Of a DNA stretch of 6,966 nucleotides, positions 1-6,178 are shown piece after piece. Under the pieces are notes generated by a model. The model ran no database searches and had not been told where the DNA came from. It saw only the letters and a program-made list of their open reading frames with translations. The DNA is from Sideroxydans sp. (GTDB taxonomy: Bacteria > Pseudomonadota > Gammaproteobacteria > Burkholderiales > Gallionellaceae). The position numbers and the translations under genes were made by a program. Location: the NCBI GenBank assembly GCA_020057805.1, contig JAGVFD010000204.1, positions 1 through 6,966 on the forward strand, written 5' to 3'. Numbering within the stretch: the first letter of the stretch is position 1; each line of letters starts with the position of its first letter.

Positions 1-474
1 CGTAATGCCATAGTCGGTGAACTCATCGTAAGTAGGAAACATAACGGCGGCATCCATACCCCCTACCTGAACCCCTCCATTGCTTGCGCCTGTCCACGCA
101 ACATTAGTGGCGGCCGCATCTCCATAAAAAGCAAAGTAGCTGGTGGCTGTGACCAGTTCAGGCATTACCCAGGAATATGAAACGGTCGTACTCGTTTGCC
201 CTTTAGGAATATAGGCACCCTTAATGGCTTCATTGCGGGCTTTCTGTTCATTGGCCGCTCCGCCCATCACCGCAGCAATGACGCCAAATCCATCGTAGAC
301 ACCATAGTGCGATGTGCTTACATCAAACTCAACCGATTGCATCGGAACGAAATTAACTGTTCCGCCACTCATTTTTACGTGCCGATTTACCTTGTGATAC
401 AACCCGCCAAAATACTCTTCAGCGAGTGCATTACCACTCAACATACAAACTATAAAAATAATAATTGCTCTCAT
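1..474 (-). CDS. Secreted protein of unknown function, 3' part beyond the left edge (partial)
   Basis: An open frame of 158 codons begins at the ATG complementary to 472-474 and is still open at base 1, so the C-terminus is missing. The start is supported by a GGAG (complement of 484-487) nine bases upstream. The protein begins MRAIIIFIVCMLSGNALAEE, a typical Sec signal peptide with probable cleavage after the ALA at residues 16-18, so the product should be periplasmic or exported. Cys10 does not sit in a lipobox. The mature part has a glycine/alanine-rich hydrophobic stretch around residues 64-80 (FGVIAAVMGGAA) followed by a short charged segment (NEQKARNEAIKG), and then a Ser/Thr/aromatic-rich region resembling a beta-sandwich. 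I do not recognise a family. It follows the lipoprotein gene in the same direction, but an intrinsic terminator lies between them. That the two form a functional pair is inference from position only. Confidence 0.72.
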   Translation of the reverse strand, partial: MRAIIIFIVCMLSGNALAEEYFGGLYHKVNRHVKMSGGTVNFVPMQSVEFDVSTSHYGVYDGFGVIAAVMGGAANEQKARNEAIKGAYIPKGQTSTTVSYSWVMPELVTATSYFAFYGDAAATNVAWTGASNGGVQVGGMDAAVMFPTYDEFTDYGIT

Positions 475-498
475 CAATTCGCGCTCCGCTGATTTTGT

Positions 499-613
499 TT
501 TCAAGAAAACGGGCGCATCGCGCCCGTTGGTTGGATTAACTATTTAGAAATCGGAAGGGTGATCAATGCCGTACATAATCATTTTCAATTGAGCGCCCGT
601 TGCTTTCTTGAAA
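499..613. repeat. Inverted repeat joining the end of the lipoprotein gene to its terminator
   Basis: The plus strand at 499-516 reads TTTCAAGAAA then ACGGGCGC. The minus strand at 613-593 reads TTTCAAGAAA, GCA, then ACGGGCGC. The two arms therefore match over 18 bases with a 3-base insertion, in opposite orientation and about 76 bases apart. One arm is inside the coding sequence, about 50-70 bases before its stop; the other is the terminator 3' arm plus its T-tract. In the minus-strand transcript the arms are complementary. Confidence 0.75.
508..528 (-). terminator. Rho-independent terminator after the lipoprotein gene
   Basis: Read on the minus strand, AACGGGCGC, a GAT loop and GCGCCCGTT form a perfect 9-bp GC-rich stem, followed by a T-rich tail (TTTTCTT counting from the end of the stem). 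It lies 15 bases past the TAA of the lipoprotein gene. There is no T-run on the plus-strand side, so it acts on minus-strand transcripts. It ends about 30 bases before the start codon of the next minus-strand gene, so it could also act as an attenuator for that gene. Confidence 0.85.
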
Positions 614-1632
614 GCTGCGGGGAAGGTCGCAGCAACTGGAGTAACAACACCACCTGCTAGCGTAACTGCGCCATCGTCAACCTCTGTCCAGACAGGACCC
701 TTCGCGTCAGAAGAGTTGAACAAATGACCAACCGTGCCACTAAATTGCATGCCAGAACCCAAAACCTTGGGGGTGATGCGCAAGCCTTCAGAATAGCCAC
801 GCGAATTAAACATTCCCCCCGTTTTCGTGTCGGCGGGCAACATTTGTAAAGCGGTAAGCTTTGTACGCAACATAGGCGCTTGGGTTATTTCCAGTTCCAA
901 GCTATCTTCATAGTAGTTATATTTGATCAGCTCAACCTCAAAAGCCGCCGTGATAATGCCGACTCCATCATGGCTTGCAGCGTCTAGCAGTTCTTGTGGT
1001 AGTGAACTAACAATCGCATCGCCCAATGGCTGCTCGGTATCCATAAACATTACTTTCATTGTTCTAACGTAATTCAAGCCAGGCACTTTTGCAGGATAAA
1101 AGACGCTGTAATCTCCGCCTTTCGATCCGATTTCGGCTTTACCATCATATTTACCGACACTGATGGGAGTGGCGCCTAAATCGACCGAGTGCCCACTGCT
1201 AAATTCACCTTTCAGGCCTTTTTTGTATTCTGGATATTTTTTGAGCGTTGCAATATCAACCAGCTGTATTCCTTTAGCTTGAAGACCTGCTACAAAGTCC
1301 TTATATAAATTTTCTGTAGCTTGTTGAAACAACGCATCAGTGCTTTGATTGGAACTTAAACTATTGTTGGAAGTAAGCCTTGGCCCAAGGCTGGCGCTTA
1401 AGTCAGTCCGAACACGCACTTGAAAAGCGCCAATGGCGAATTTTTTGGTGTTTTTAATACCATTGCCAAACGATTCAACCACAATGCTTTTTTTCGCTTC
1501 TTCGGCAGGGTCGGTGGTCACTTTTTCGAAGTTAAACGCTTCTGGCGCAGGACGAACGGGCGCATTGACGCAACCTGTTAATACAAGACCCGCCAATAAA
1601 ATAACGCTGATATTGCTGATGTTGAGTTTCAT
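544..1632 (-). CDS. Outer-membrane-type lipoprotein of unknown function
   Basis: The product has 362 residues. It starts at an ATG preceded by GGGAG nine bases upstream (complement of 1642-1646). The N-terminus is a lipoprotein signal: Lys2, a hydrophobic stretch, then LVLTGC with Cys21 as the expected lipidation site. The residue after the cysteine is Val, not Asp, so by the usual Lol rule it should be sorted to the outer membrane. The mature chain is soluble with no further membrane segment. It starts with a proline/alanine-rich tether (APVRPAPEAF). A predicted alpha/beta part follows (residues ~45-145, including an amphipathic helix ATENLYKDFVAGLQAKG), then a beta-rich C-terminal half. The stretch around residues 50-75 faintly resembles envelope lipoproteins that bind or assemble surface structures, but I do not recognise the family. 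It ends at an intrinsic terminator and is divergent from the two-component operon, so that regulator might control it (inference). Confidence 0.85.
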   Translation of the reverse strand: MKLNISNISVILLAGLVLTGCVNAPVRPAPEAFNFEKVTTDPAEEAKKSIVVESFGNGIKNTKKFAIGAFQVRVRTDLSASLGPRLTSNNSLSSNQSTDALFQQATENLYKDFVAGLQAKGIQLVDIATLKKYPEYKKGLKGEFSSGHSVDLGATPISVGKYDGKAEIGSKGGDYSVFYPAKVPGLNYVRTMKVMFMDTEQPLGDAIVSSLPQELLDAASHDGVGIITAAFEVELIKYNYYEDSLELEITQAPMLRTKLTALQMLPADTKTGGMFNSRGYSEGLRITPKVLGSGMQFSGTVGHLFNSSDAKGPVWTEVDDGAVTLAGGVVTPVAATFPAAFKKATGAQLKMIMYGIDHPSDF

Positions 1633-1941
1633 TTTCTAAAGCTCCCTGAGTTAAGTTGTCATTCTGTTACTTCGTTTTTTGCTAACCGTTAAAGCGCACG
1701 CAAATAATTCACTTTCTAGTTTTCTAGCCTTTTCATTTCAGCATCAAACCCCATAAAAAATGGCCTAGCGTGTTAGGTAAATGGCTGCGTCCTCAAGGTG
1801 CATTTTTTTAGCTGAATTTGCGTGGCCTCAAGTACGTGAATTTTCACGGCGGACTTTAATCTGCACAATCCCGCGTTCTAGGGGGGTGGCAAGAGACGGC
1901 TCTTCTGCTATGGTCTTTGCACTTATTCAACGGGAAATAAA
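1633..1941. other. Divergent spacer with candidate operator motifs
   Basis: This 309-bp spacer separates the minus-strand lipoprotein gene from the plus-strand kinase gene. It must hold promoters for both, but I see no confident -35/-10 pair on either strand. It does hold tandem TTTCTAG copies (1713-1719 and 1721-1727), a CCTA-N6-TAGG inverted repeat (1764-1777), CCTCAAG direct repeats 35 bp apart (1791-1797 and 1826-1832), a perfect CGTGAA-TT-TTCACG palindrome (1835-1848), and a small hairpin AAGAG-ACGG-CTCTT (1891-1904) in the probable kinase leader. The kinase start has only a weak GGGA (1932-1935) six bases upstream. Confidence 0.55.
1835..1848. promoter_or_regulatory. Perfect palindrome, candidate operator
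   Basis: CGTGAA-TT-TTCACG is a perfect 6+6 dyad with a 2-base centre, about 95 bp before the kinase start. NarL-family regulators bind inverted heptamer-like half-sites with a short spacer, so this could be an autoregulatory site for the regulator encoded downstream. It equally fits any other dimeric regulator. The assignment is inference from symmetry and position. Confidence 0.3.
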
Positions 1942-4083
1942 ATGCGCTTTTTAGCAAAAAGACCGGCTTATGCTTTGCTGCAAATTGCCTTGATATGCAT
2001 TGCCTGCGGGGCTGGCGTAGTGGCGACGGCATTGCACACACCGTGGCTAGGTGTGACGCTGACGGTGGCGGAAGATGGCAAGTCGGTGAATGTGGCCGAA
2101 CATGAGTTGCGTTTTTTGCAACAAATCCCAGCAGGGGCAAAAGTCGTTCGTCTCATTTCTGCAACAAATGAAGCGATGGAAGTGTTGCCGACAGACTTAA
2201 TTGAAGAGCCTGATTTTTTTGATAGCTACTCAGAAATGCAGGATTTTTTCACGCGCCAAACAACATTTACCTCGTTCTTATATTCATCTCAAATCACCTT
2301 GGAGTGGCGGGATGCGGCGGGTGTAAAAGGTAGCAGCGTGTTGCACCCCACTGCGCGTCCGCTGGCGAGTTTGCCTACGGTTTTTTGGTTTCAGTTAGGG
2401 GTTGGTTTTGTTGGGCTGTTGCTTGCAAGCTGGATTTATTTACTGCGTAAGGATGATTGGGGGGCGCGCATGTTTGGCTTGTCTGGCGTGATGTTTCCTA
2501 TCTTTACGTTACCTGCCGCCATTTACAGCACGCGTGAATTAGCGTTGCCGGGTGAGCTGTTTCGCTGGTTGGCTTCACTCAATCATCTAGGCGCTTTTAT
2601 GTTTGGCTGCGCACTCGTCGCTATTTTTGCGACTTACCCAAGACCCCTATTTCGCCCGCGCTACCTGTTGTGGTTGTGGGCTTTTTTCGGGGTATGGCTG
2701 GCAGCGGACGTGTGGCGCTGGGCACCCGATCAAGATTGGGGCTCACGTATGCCCGTGATGTTAGAGATGCTGCTAGCCATTGTGTTTGCGGGCATTCAGT
2801 GGCGTAAGTCGCGCGTGCGCCCGCTAGAGCGTGCGGCCTTGCGCTGGTTCACTTTGTCGCTCGTGGTGGGCAGCGGTTCATTCATCTTCACCACGTTTGG
2901 ATCACAGGTGCTGGGTTTATTTCCCATGCCGCAACAGGGGTACGCGTTTGGCTACTTTTTAATTATTTATTTGGGTATCGCGCTAGGTTTGCGTCGCTAT
3001 CAGTTATTCGATTTGAATCAGTGGGCGTATCGCGGCTATTTATGGGTGGGCGGCGCCATGCTGGTGTTATTGCTAGATATGGCTTTTGCCTATTTTGGGG
3101 TCACCCAGGGTACGTCACTCGGCATTAGTTTATTGCTCGCCGTCTGGTTGTATTTTCCACTACGCATGTGGTTGTGGCGGCGCTTGGTCAATCATAGCGA
3201 GCAGCAGTTTGAATTGCTGTTGCCTGAATTATCAGCGGTGGCTTATGCCTTAAATCCACAGCAGCAAGTTACGCGTTGGGAGGCCTTGCTAACTCGGGTA
3301 TTTTCACCGCTCGAACTCAACACCAGCGCCGCCCATGTCACGCCAGGTGTTGCTGATGAAGGGTTAAGTTTGCACCTTGCTGCGAGTGGTGAATTACCTG
3401 CCTACACCTTGCGTTATGCCAAGCAGGGTAGGCAATTATTTTCTTCTCACGATGGCGCATTTGCAGCGTCAATGACGCATTTGCTTACGCAAGTGCTAGC
3501 GGGACGCATTAGTTACGAGCAGGGAGTGGCGCAAGAAAGGCTGCGCATCAGCCGCGATTTGCATGACAACATCGGCGCGCGATTATTAAAGCTCATCCAC
3601 CATTTGCGTGGCAGCCCCAACGCCGACCTTGCGCAGGAAGCGATGCAAGATTTGCGCACCGCCATTGCCTCCATGAACGCTGCGCCTATGCCGCTCATTA
3701 ACGCCTTGGCAGACTGGCGCGCCGAAGCCAATGGCCGTTGCGAGATTGCACATTGCACCTTGCATTGGGAACAGGGCATGCTCACACGTGCAACCGTTTT
3801 AACGTCTCGTAACAAAGCCATGCTGGAGTCTGTGCTACGTGAAATGATTAGCAACGCACTAAAACATGCCGCACCAACAGAGATTGCCATTCACGCAACC
3901 CTGCATGCAGAAAAATTACGTATCAGCGTAGAAAATGATGGCGTAACAAACCCTCCCTCACAATGGATTGAAGGCTATGGCTTACGCAATATGCGCGGAC
4001 GACTTGCCGAGTGCGGCGGCTCACTACAAATAACGATGTTAAATCAACGTGTGCAAGTAACGGCGGAGATACCCCAAACATGA
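1942..4083 (+). CDS. Membrane sensor histidine kinase, ComP-like layout (HisKA_3/HATPase_c)
   Basis: A 713-residue kinase that senses an unknown signal and should phosphorylate the regulator encoded next to it. Domains in order: a membrane segment (~8-30); an extracytoplasmic region (~31-143) beginning WLGVTL and including IPAGAKVVRLI, which looks PDZ-like but weakly; a block of about nine membrane segments (~146-413) that includes the RRYQLFDL motif after the eighth segment overall; a cytoplasmic linker (~415-530), possibly a degenerate GAF; a HisKA_3 dimerisation helix with RISRDLHDNIGARLL, His541 being the phospho-acceptor; and an HATPase with N-box Asn638 (REMISNALKHA), G1 box ENDG (Asp666, Gly667) and G2 box GYGLRNM (678-684). 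The TM/PDZ/multi-TM/GAF-like/HisKA_3 order is that of Bacillus ComP. The G1 box lacks the usual second glycine (DGVT instead of DGxG). The gene overlaps the regulator start by four bases, so translation is probably coupled. The kinase call is firm; the PDZ and GAF calls are tentative. Confidence 0.93.
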   Translation: MRFLAKRPAYALLQIALICIACGAGVVATALHTPWLGVTLTVAEDGKSVNVAEHELRFLQQIPAGAKVVRLISATNEAMEVLPTDLIEEPDFFDSYSEMQDFFTRQTTFTSFLYSSQITLEWRDAAGVKGSSVLHPTARPLASLPTVFWFQLGVGFVGLLLASWIYLLRKDDWGARMFGLSGVMFPIFTLPAAIYSTRELALPGELFRWLASLNHLGAFMFGCALVAIFATYPRPLFRPRYLLWLWAFFGVWLAADVWRWAPDQDWGSRMPVMLEMLLAIVFAGIQWRKSRVRPLERAALRWFTLSLVVGSGSFIFTTFGSQVLGLFPMPQQGYAFGYFLIIYLGIALGLRRYQLFDLNQWAYRGYLWVGGAMLVLLLDMAFAYFGVTQGTSLGISLLLAVWLYFPLRMWLWRRLVNHSEQQFELLLPELSAVAYALNPQQQVTRWEALLTRVFSPLELNTSAAHVTPGVADEGLSLHLAASGELPAYTLRYAKQGRQLFSSHDGAFAASMTHLLTQVLAGRISYEQGVAQERLRISRDLHDNIGARLLKLIHHLRGSPNADLAQEAMQDLRTAIASMNAAPMPLINALADWRAEANGRCEIAHCTLHWEQGMLTRATVLTSRNKAMLESVLREMISNALKHAAPTEIAIHATLHAEKLRISVENDGVTNPPSQWIEGYGLRNMRGRLAECGGSLQITMLNQRVQVTAEIPQT

Positions 4084-4730
4084 GAGTCGCTTTGATATTA
4101 GAAGACTTGCCCGAATCGCAAGTGATGTTGCGCGAAGTTATTCAAGCGGCGTTCCCCGGTATTCGCGTGCGCTGCGAATCCACCATTGCTGGCGCACTCA
4201 ACATCATTCACCAATTTCAGTTTGACCTTGCCTTGATTGACCTTTCTTTACCGGATGGCGATGGCACAACTGTGGTGGATGCATTGCGCACTCAACTGCC
4301 CGATTGCATGATTGTGGTCGCCACTATTTTTGATGACGACAGCCATTTGTTTCCCGCTTTACGTGCTGGGGCGCAAGGCTATTTGCTGAAAGATCAACCC
4401 ACCACCCTGCTGGTCAATCAATTGCAAGGAATTAGTGAAGGCCGCCCGCCCTTATCACCCGCCATTGCACGACGGTTGTTAGGACATTTCCATGTCGATA
4501 CCATCCAAGAAAACACCGTCGTGCCCGACGACGAAAACCTTTCCTTATCGGAACGTGAGCGTGATGTTTTAATCAACCTCGCACGTGGATTGAACAGTGC
4601 CGACATTGCCGCTCTTCTCGATATTTCGCGCCACACGGTGAACGACCACGTGAAAAGTATCTACCTCAAACTTAATGTGAGCTCGCGCGCTGAAGCAGCG
4701 GTGAGGGCGAAGGGGATGGGCTTGGTTTAA
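4080..4730 (+). CDS. NarL/LuxR-family response regulator
   Basis: The product has 216 residues: an N-terminal receiver and a C-terminal LuxR-type helix-turn-helix, the usual length for NarL/FixJ regulators. I place the start at the ATG whose last bases form the kinase TGA (ATGA overlap). It begins MRVALILEDLPES, right at receiver strand 1, and has a GGAG (4065-4068) 11 bases upstream. An in-frame ATG at 4011 would add 23 residues with no receiver similarity, encoded inside the kinase gene. Receiver residues are complete: acidic pair Glu8/Asp9, phospho-acceptor Asp54 (LALIDLSLPDGDG), switch Thr82, and conserved Lys104 (YLLKD). A linker (~121-155) leads to the DNA-binding domain (~156-214), LSERERDVL...GLNSADIAALLDIS, with recognition helix HTVNDHVKSIY. 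It should act as a phosphorylation-dependent dimeric transcription factor in the cytoplasm. Targets are unknown; its own promoter region and the divergent lipoprotein gene are the nearest candidates (inference). Confidence 0.95.
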   Translation: MRVALILEDLPESQVMLREVIQAAFPGIRVRCESTIAGALNIIHQFQFDLALIDLSLPDGDGTTVVDALRTQLPDCMIVVATIFDDDSHLFPALRAGAQGYLLKDQPTTLLVNQLQGISEGRPPLSPAIARRLLGHFHVDTIQENTVVPDDENLSLSERERDVLINLARGLNSADIAALLDISRHTVNDHVKSIYLKLNVSSRAEAAVRAKGMGLV

Positions 4731-4757
4731 CCTAAAAACCATTGTTGTATTCCACCC

Positions 4758-4800
4758 CCCCTTCGATACGCCCGCTACGCGGACTACTCAGGGCCAACGG
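4758..4800. repeat. REP-like extragenic palindrome
   Basis: The spacer between the convergent regulator and kinase genes contains CCCTTCGATACG, a CCGC-TAC-GCGG hairpin, and ACTACTCAGGGCCAACGG. Outer CCCT/AGGG and inner CCGC/GCGG arms make an imperfect stem. From memory this resembles the dispersed CCTTCGA...CTCAGGGCGAACGG elements common in beta- and gammaproteobacterial intergenic regions, with a GCC in place of the usual GCG near the end. No second full copy is in this window. Its place between two converging 3' ends fits the usual REP location and may help terminate transcription; neither spacer strand shows a clean stem followed by a U-run. Confidence 0.55.
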
Positions 4801-4838
4801 CCTCTCACCAAATGCGTATTGCTCCGTTGGTACGCGGA
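4794..4838. repeat. Small inverted and direct repeats next to the REP-like element
   Basis: CCAACGG (4794-4800) is matched by its reverse complement CCGTTGG at 4824-4830. TACGCGGA occurs at 4776-4783 and again at 4831-4838. ATACGC (4766-4771) is mirrored by GCGTAT (4814-4819). The 40 bases beyond the main palindrome therefore look like a degenerate or partial second REP-like unit rather than random spacer. Confidence 0.4.
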
Positions 4839-4861
4839 AATGACAACTAATCAGTCCTTCC

Positions 4862-6124
4862 CTAGACAGCTAGCGGCGCAACACCTGTTTCAAACATCAA
4901 GTGTGATCGTGCCACCTCAAAGGTCACTCTACATCCTCTCGGCGTGAGCGTTTCCCATTGAATAAAGCCGCCCAGTGCGCTCGCACGGGCGCGCATGCTG
5001 TTCATGCCGCGATTGCCCAGAGTGGCGCTATCTTTCAATCCCACACCATCGTCTTGAATGGTGAACACCAGTTTGTGTTCGTGACAAGTTAGGCCAATCG
5101 TGAGGTGCGAAGCCCGCGCATGGCGCAGTACATTGCTCACGCTCTCGCGCAACAGTCGGCTAATGTTTAAGGCGGCGGCAGTGTTCACAGGATGCGACTG
5201 TTCAGTGGTGGGTAGTTGCCAGGTGAGCGTCATGCCTGCCTCATCTAAACGCTGCTGCGTTTCCACTCGCCAATCCGCCAGCAGGTAGTCCAAGCGGGTT
5301 TGGGTGGTTGCGGTGCGCGACACCACGTCACGCAAATCTTGCAATGCGGCACGCGCCATGTCGGCTTCGCGCGGCAAGTTGGCACGCTGCGCGGATATAG
5401 CCAAGCCCAGCAATTTCGCACCCACATCGTCATGTAAATCACGGTAAATACGCTCGCGTTCGGCGAGTTGTGCCAAGGCTGCTTTCTCTTTAAGCAGCTG
5501 CTCGTTTTGAAATTGCAGCTCAATTGAGTGCATCAACGTTTGCTGGGCCGCATATGAAACTTTGGCCACAAAAATGGCATAGAACACAACGAGAAGCCCT
5601 AAAGGAAAGGCTTGCGCGCCAAAGCCATTTGACAAATTTGGCAACATCACCAGCATGGAACACGCCACAATGAACAAATATAAACGGAATGAATGTGAAC
5701 CTGCTGCGCGTCCCCCTGCGCTCATCACAGACAAATAAATCAATAGGAATAAAGTGTTTAGGGTAGCGCTCTGCGAAGCGTCAAATAACAGGCTGATGCT
5801 TCCCCACGCGAAACCTTCAATCGTGAAAGCATACCCATGCACTCGCCTCCATCTACGCAAATGCGATGCCGAGGGCGCTGCATCTGAAATAAGTGGCTTG
5901 AGTATGCGGTGCGCTAACAAGGCTCCCACGGTTGCGCTCATCATCAACGCTACCCATATCGCCAAGCGTGTTTGATTCAGCGTATCACCTAAACCCACCA
6001 TTACCCCAACGGTCACGACCACCAATCCCACCATGGTGATGGTTGAATTTTCTTGCGCTAATTTATACAAGGCTGCTTCCACCTTGGCTTCTTGCGCGGG
6101 GTTAATTAAGTTAAGTAGATTCAC
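4862..6124 (-). CDS. Six-TM sensor histidine kinase (HisKA_3/HATPase_c), no adjacent regulator of its own
   Basis: The product has 420 residues from the GTG at 6124-6122. The frame also reaches a TTG at 6199 (445 aa) with a distant GGAG, but that start would lie 15 bases from the divergent ATP-binding gene and would cover its promoter, so I prefer GTG although it has no clear Shine-Dalgarno. Numbering is from GTG. Residues ~1-28 are an amphipathic helix (NLLNLINPAQEAKVEAAL). Six membrane segments follow (~29-195) with very short loops, so sensing is probably within the membrane. A coiled coil (~196-228, ELQFQNEQLLKEKAALAQL) leads to HisKA_3 with ERIYRDLHDDVGAKLLGL (phospho-acceptor His231), then an HATPase with N-box Asn331 (RESVSNVLRHA), G1 DDGVG (358-362) and G2 GNRGMNSM. 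All catalytic motifs are intact. The core shares QDLR...LADWR.E...R...L.W with the first kinase. The partner is not encoded beside it; the convergent NarL-type regulator is the nearest candidate (inference). Confidence 0.9.
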   Translation of the reverse strand: MNLLNLINPAQEAKVEAALYKLAQENSTITMVGLVVVTVGVMVGLGDTLNQTRLAIWVALMMSATVGALLAHRILKPLISDAAPSASHLRRWRRVHGYAFTIEGFAWGSISLLFDASQSATLNTLFLLIYLSVMSAGGRAAGSHSFRLYLFIVACSMLVMLPNLSNGFGAQAFPLGLLVVFYAIFVAKVSYAAQQTLMHSIELQFQNEQLLKEKAALAQLAERERIYRDLHDDVGAKLLGLAISAQRANLPREADMARAALQDLRDVVSRTATTQTRLDYLLADWRVETQQRLDEAGMTLTWQLPTTEQSHPVNTAAALNISRLLRESVSNVLRHARASHLTIGLTCHEHKLVFTIQDDGVGLKDSATLGNRGMNSMRARASALGGFIQWETLTPRGCRVTFEVARSHLMFETGVAPLAV

Positions 6125-6152
6125 AGTGATAGAGGTATGTGAGCGGGGTTTG

Positions 6153-6158
6153 ATTCTA
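6153..6158 (-). promoter_or_regulatory. Candidate -10 box for the six-TM kinase gene
   Basis: On the minus strand TAGAAT (one mismatch to TATAAT) lies 28 bases upstream of the proposed GTG start, giving a predicted leader of about 20 bases. The hexamer 17 bases upstream (CCACTG) is a poor -35 match. The placement supports the GTG start over the upstream TTG, which would lie upstream of this box. Confidence 0.35.
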
Positions 6159-6178
6159 ACGGGAAATATCAACGGCAG

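Noticed and set aside
196..492. 98-codon plus-strand frame at the left end
   Set aside because: It lies opposite the secreted-protein gene, which has a signal peptide and a well-placed ribosome binding site. The plus-strand translation shows no domain-like pattern.
1433..1639. 68-codon plus-strand frame with hydrophobic ends
   Set aside because: It is antisense to the lipoprotein signal peptide, whose reverse complement also gives hydrophobic residues. No independent start signal.
1781..1954. 57-codon frame (MAASSRCIFLAEF...) with AGG four bases upstream, ending 13 bases inside the first kinase gene
   Set aside because: It could be a translationally coupled leader ORF, but the Shine-Dalgarno spacing is short, the translation is unremarkable, and it runs through the palindrome and repeats. 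A frame of this length is expected by chance.
1856..2140. 94-codon minus-strand frame across the start of the first kinase gene
   Set aside because: Low-complexity Pro/Arg/Ser/His translation typical of an antisense shadow of a membrane protein gene.
3513..3890. 125-codon minus-strand frame inside the first kinase gene
   Set aside because: Antisense to the HisKA_3/HATPase region, where the plus-strand motifs are unmistakable.
4011..4079. Upstream ATG that would extend the response regulator by 23 residues
   Set aside because: The extension overlaps the kinase C-terminus and has no receiver similarity. The ATGA overlap start at 4080 begins exactly at the first receiver strand.
4731..4861. 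Intrinsic terminator between the convergent genes
   Set aside because: The GC-rich palindrome there has no following U-run on either strand, so I annotate it as a REP-like repeat and not a terminator.
5245..5523. 92-codon minus-strand frame within the second kinase gene
   Set aside because: It is a shifted frame of the same gene (Trp/Cys-rich translation). The main frame carries the intact H-box, so there is no sign of a frameshift.
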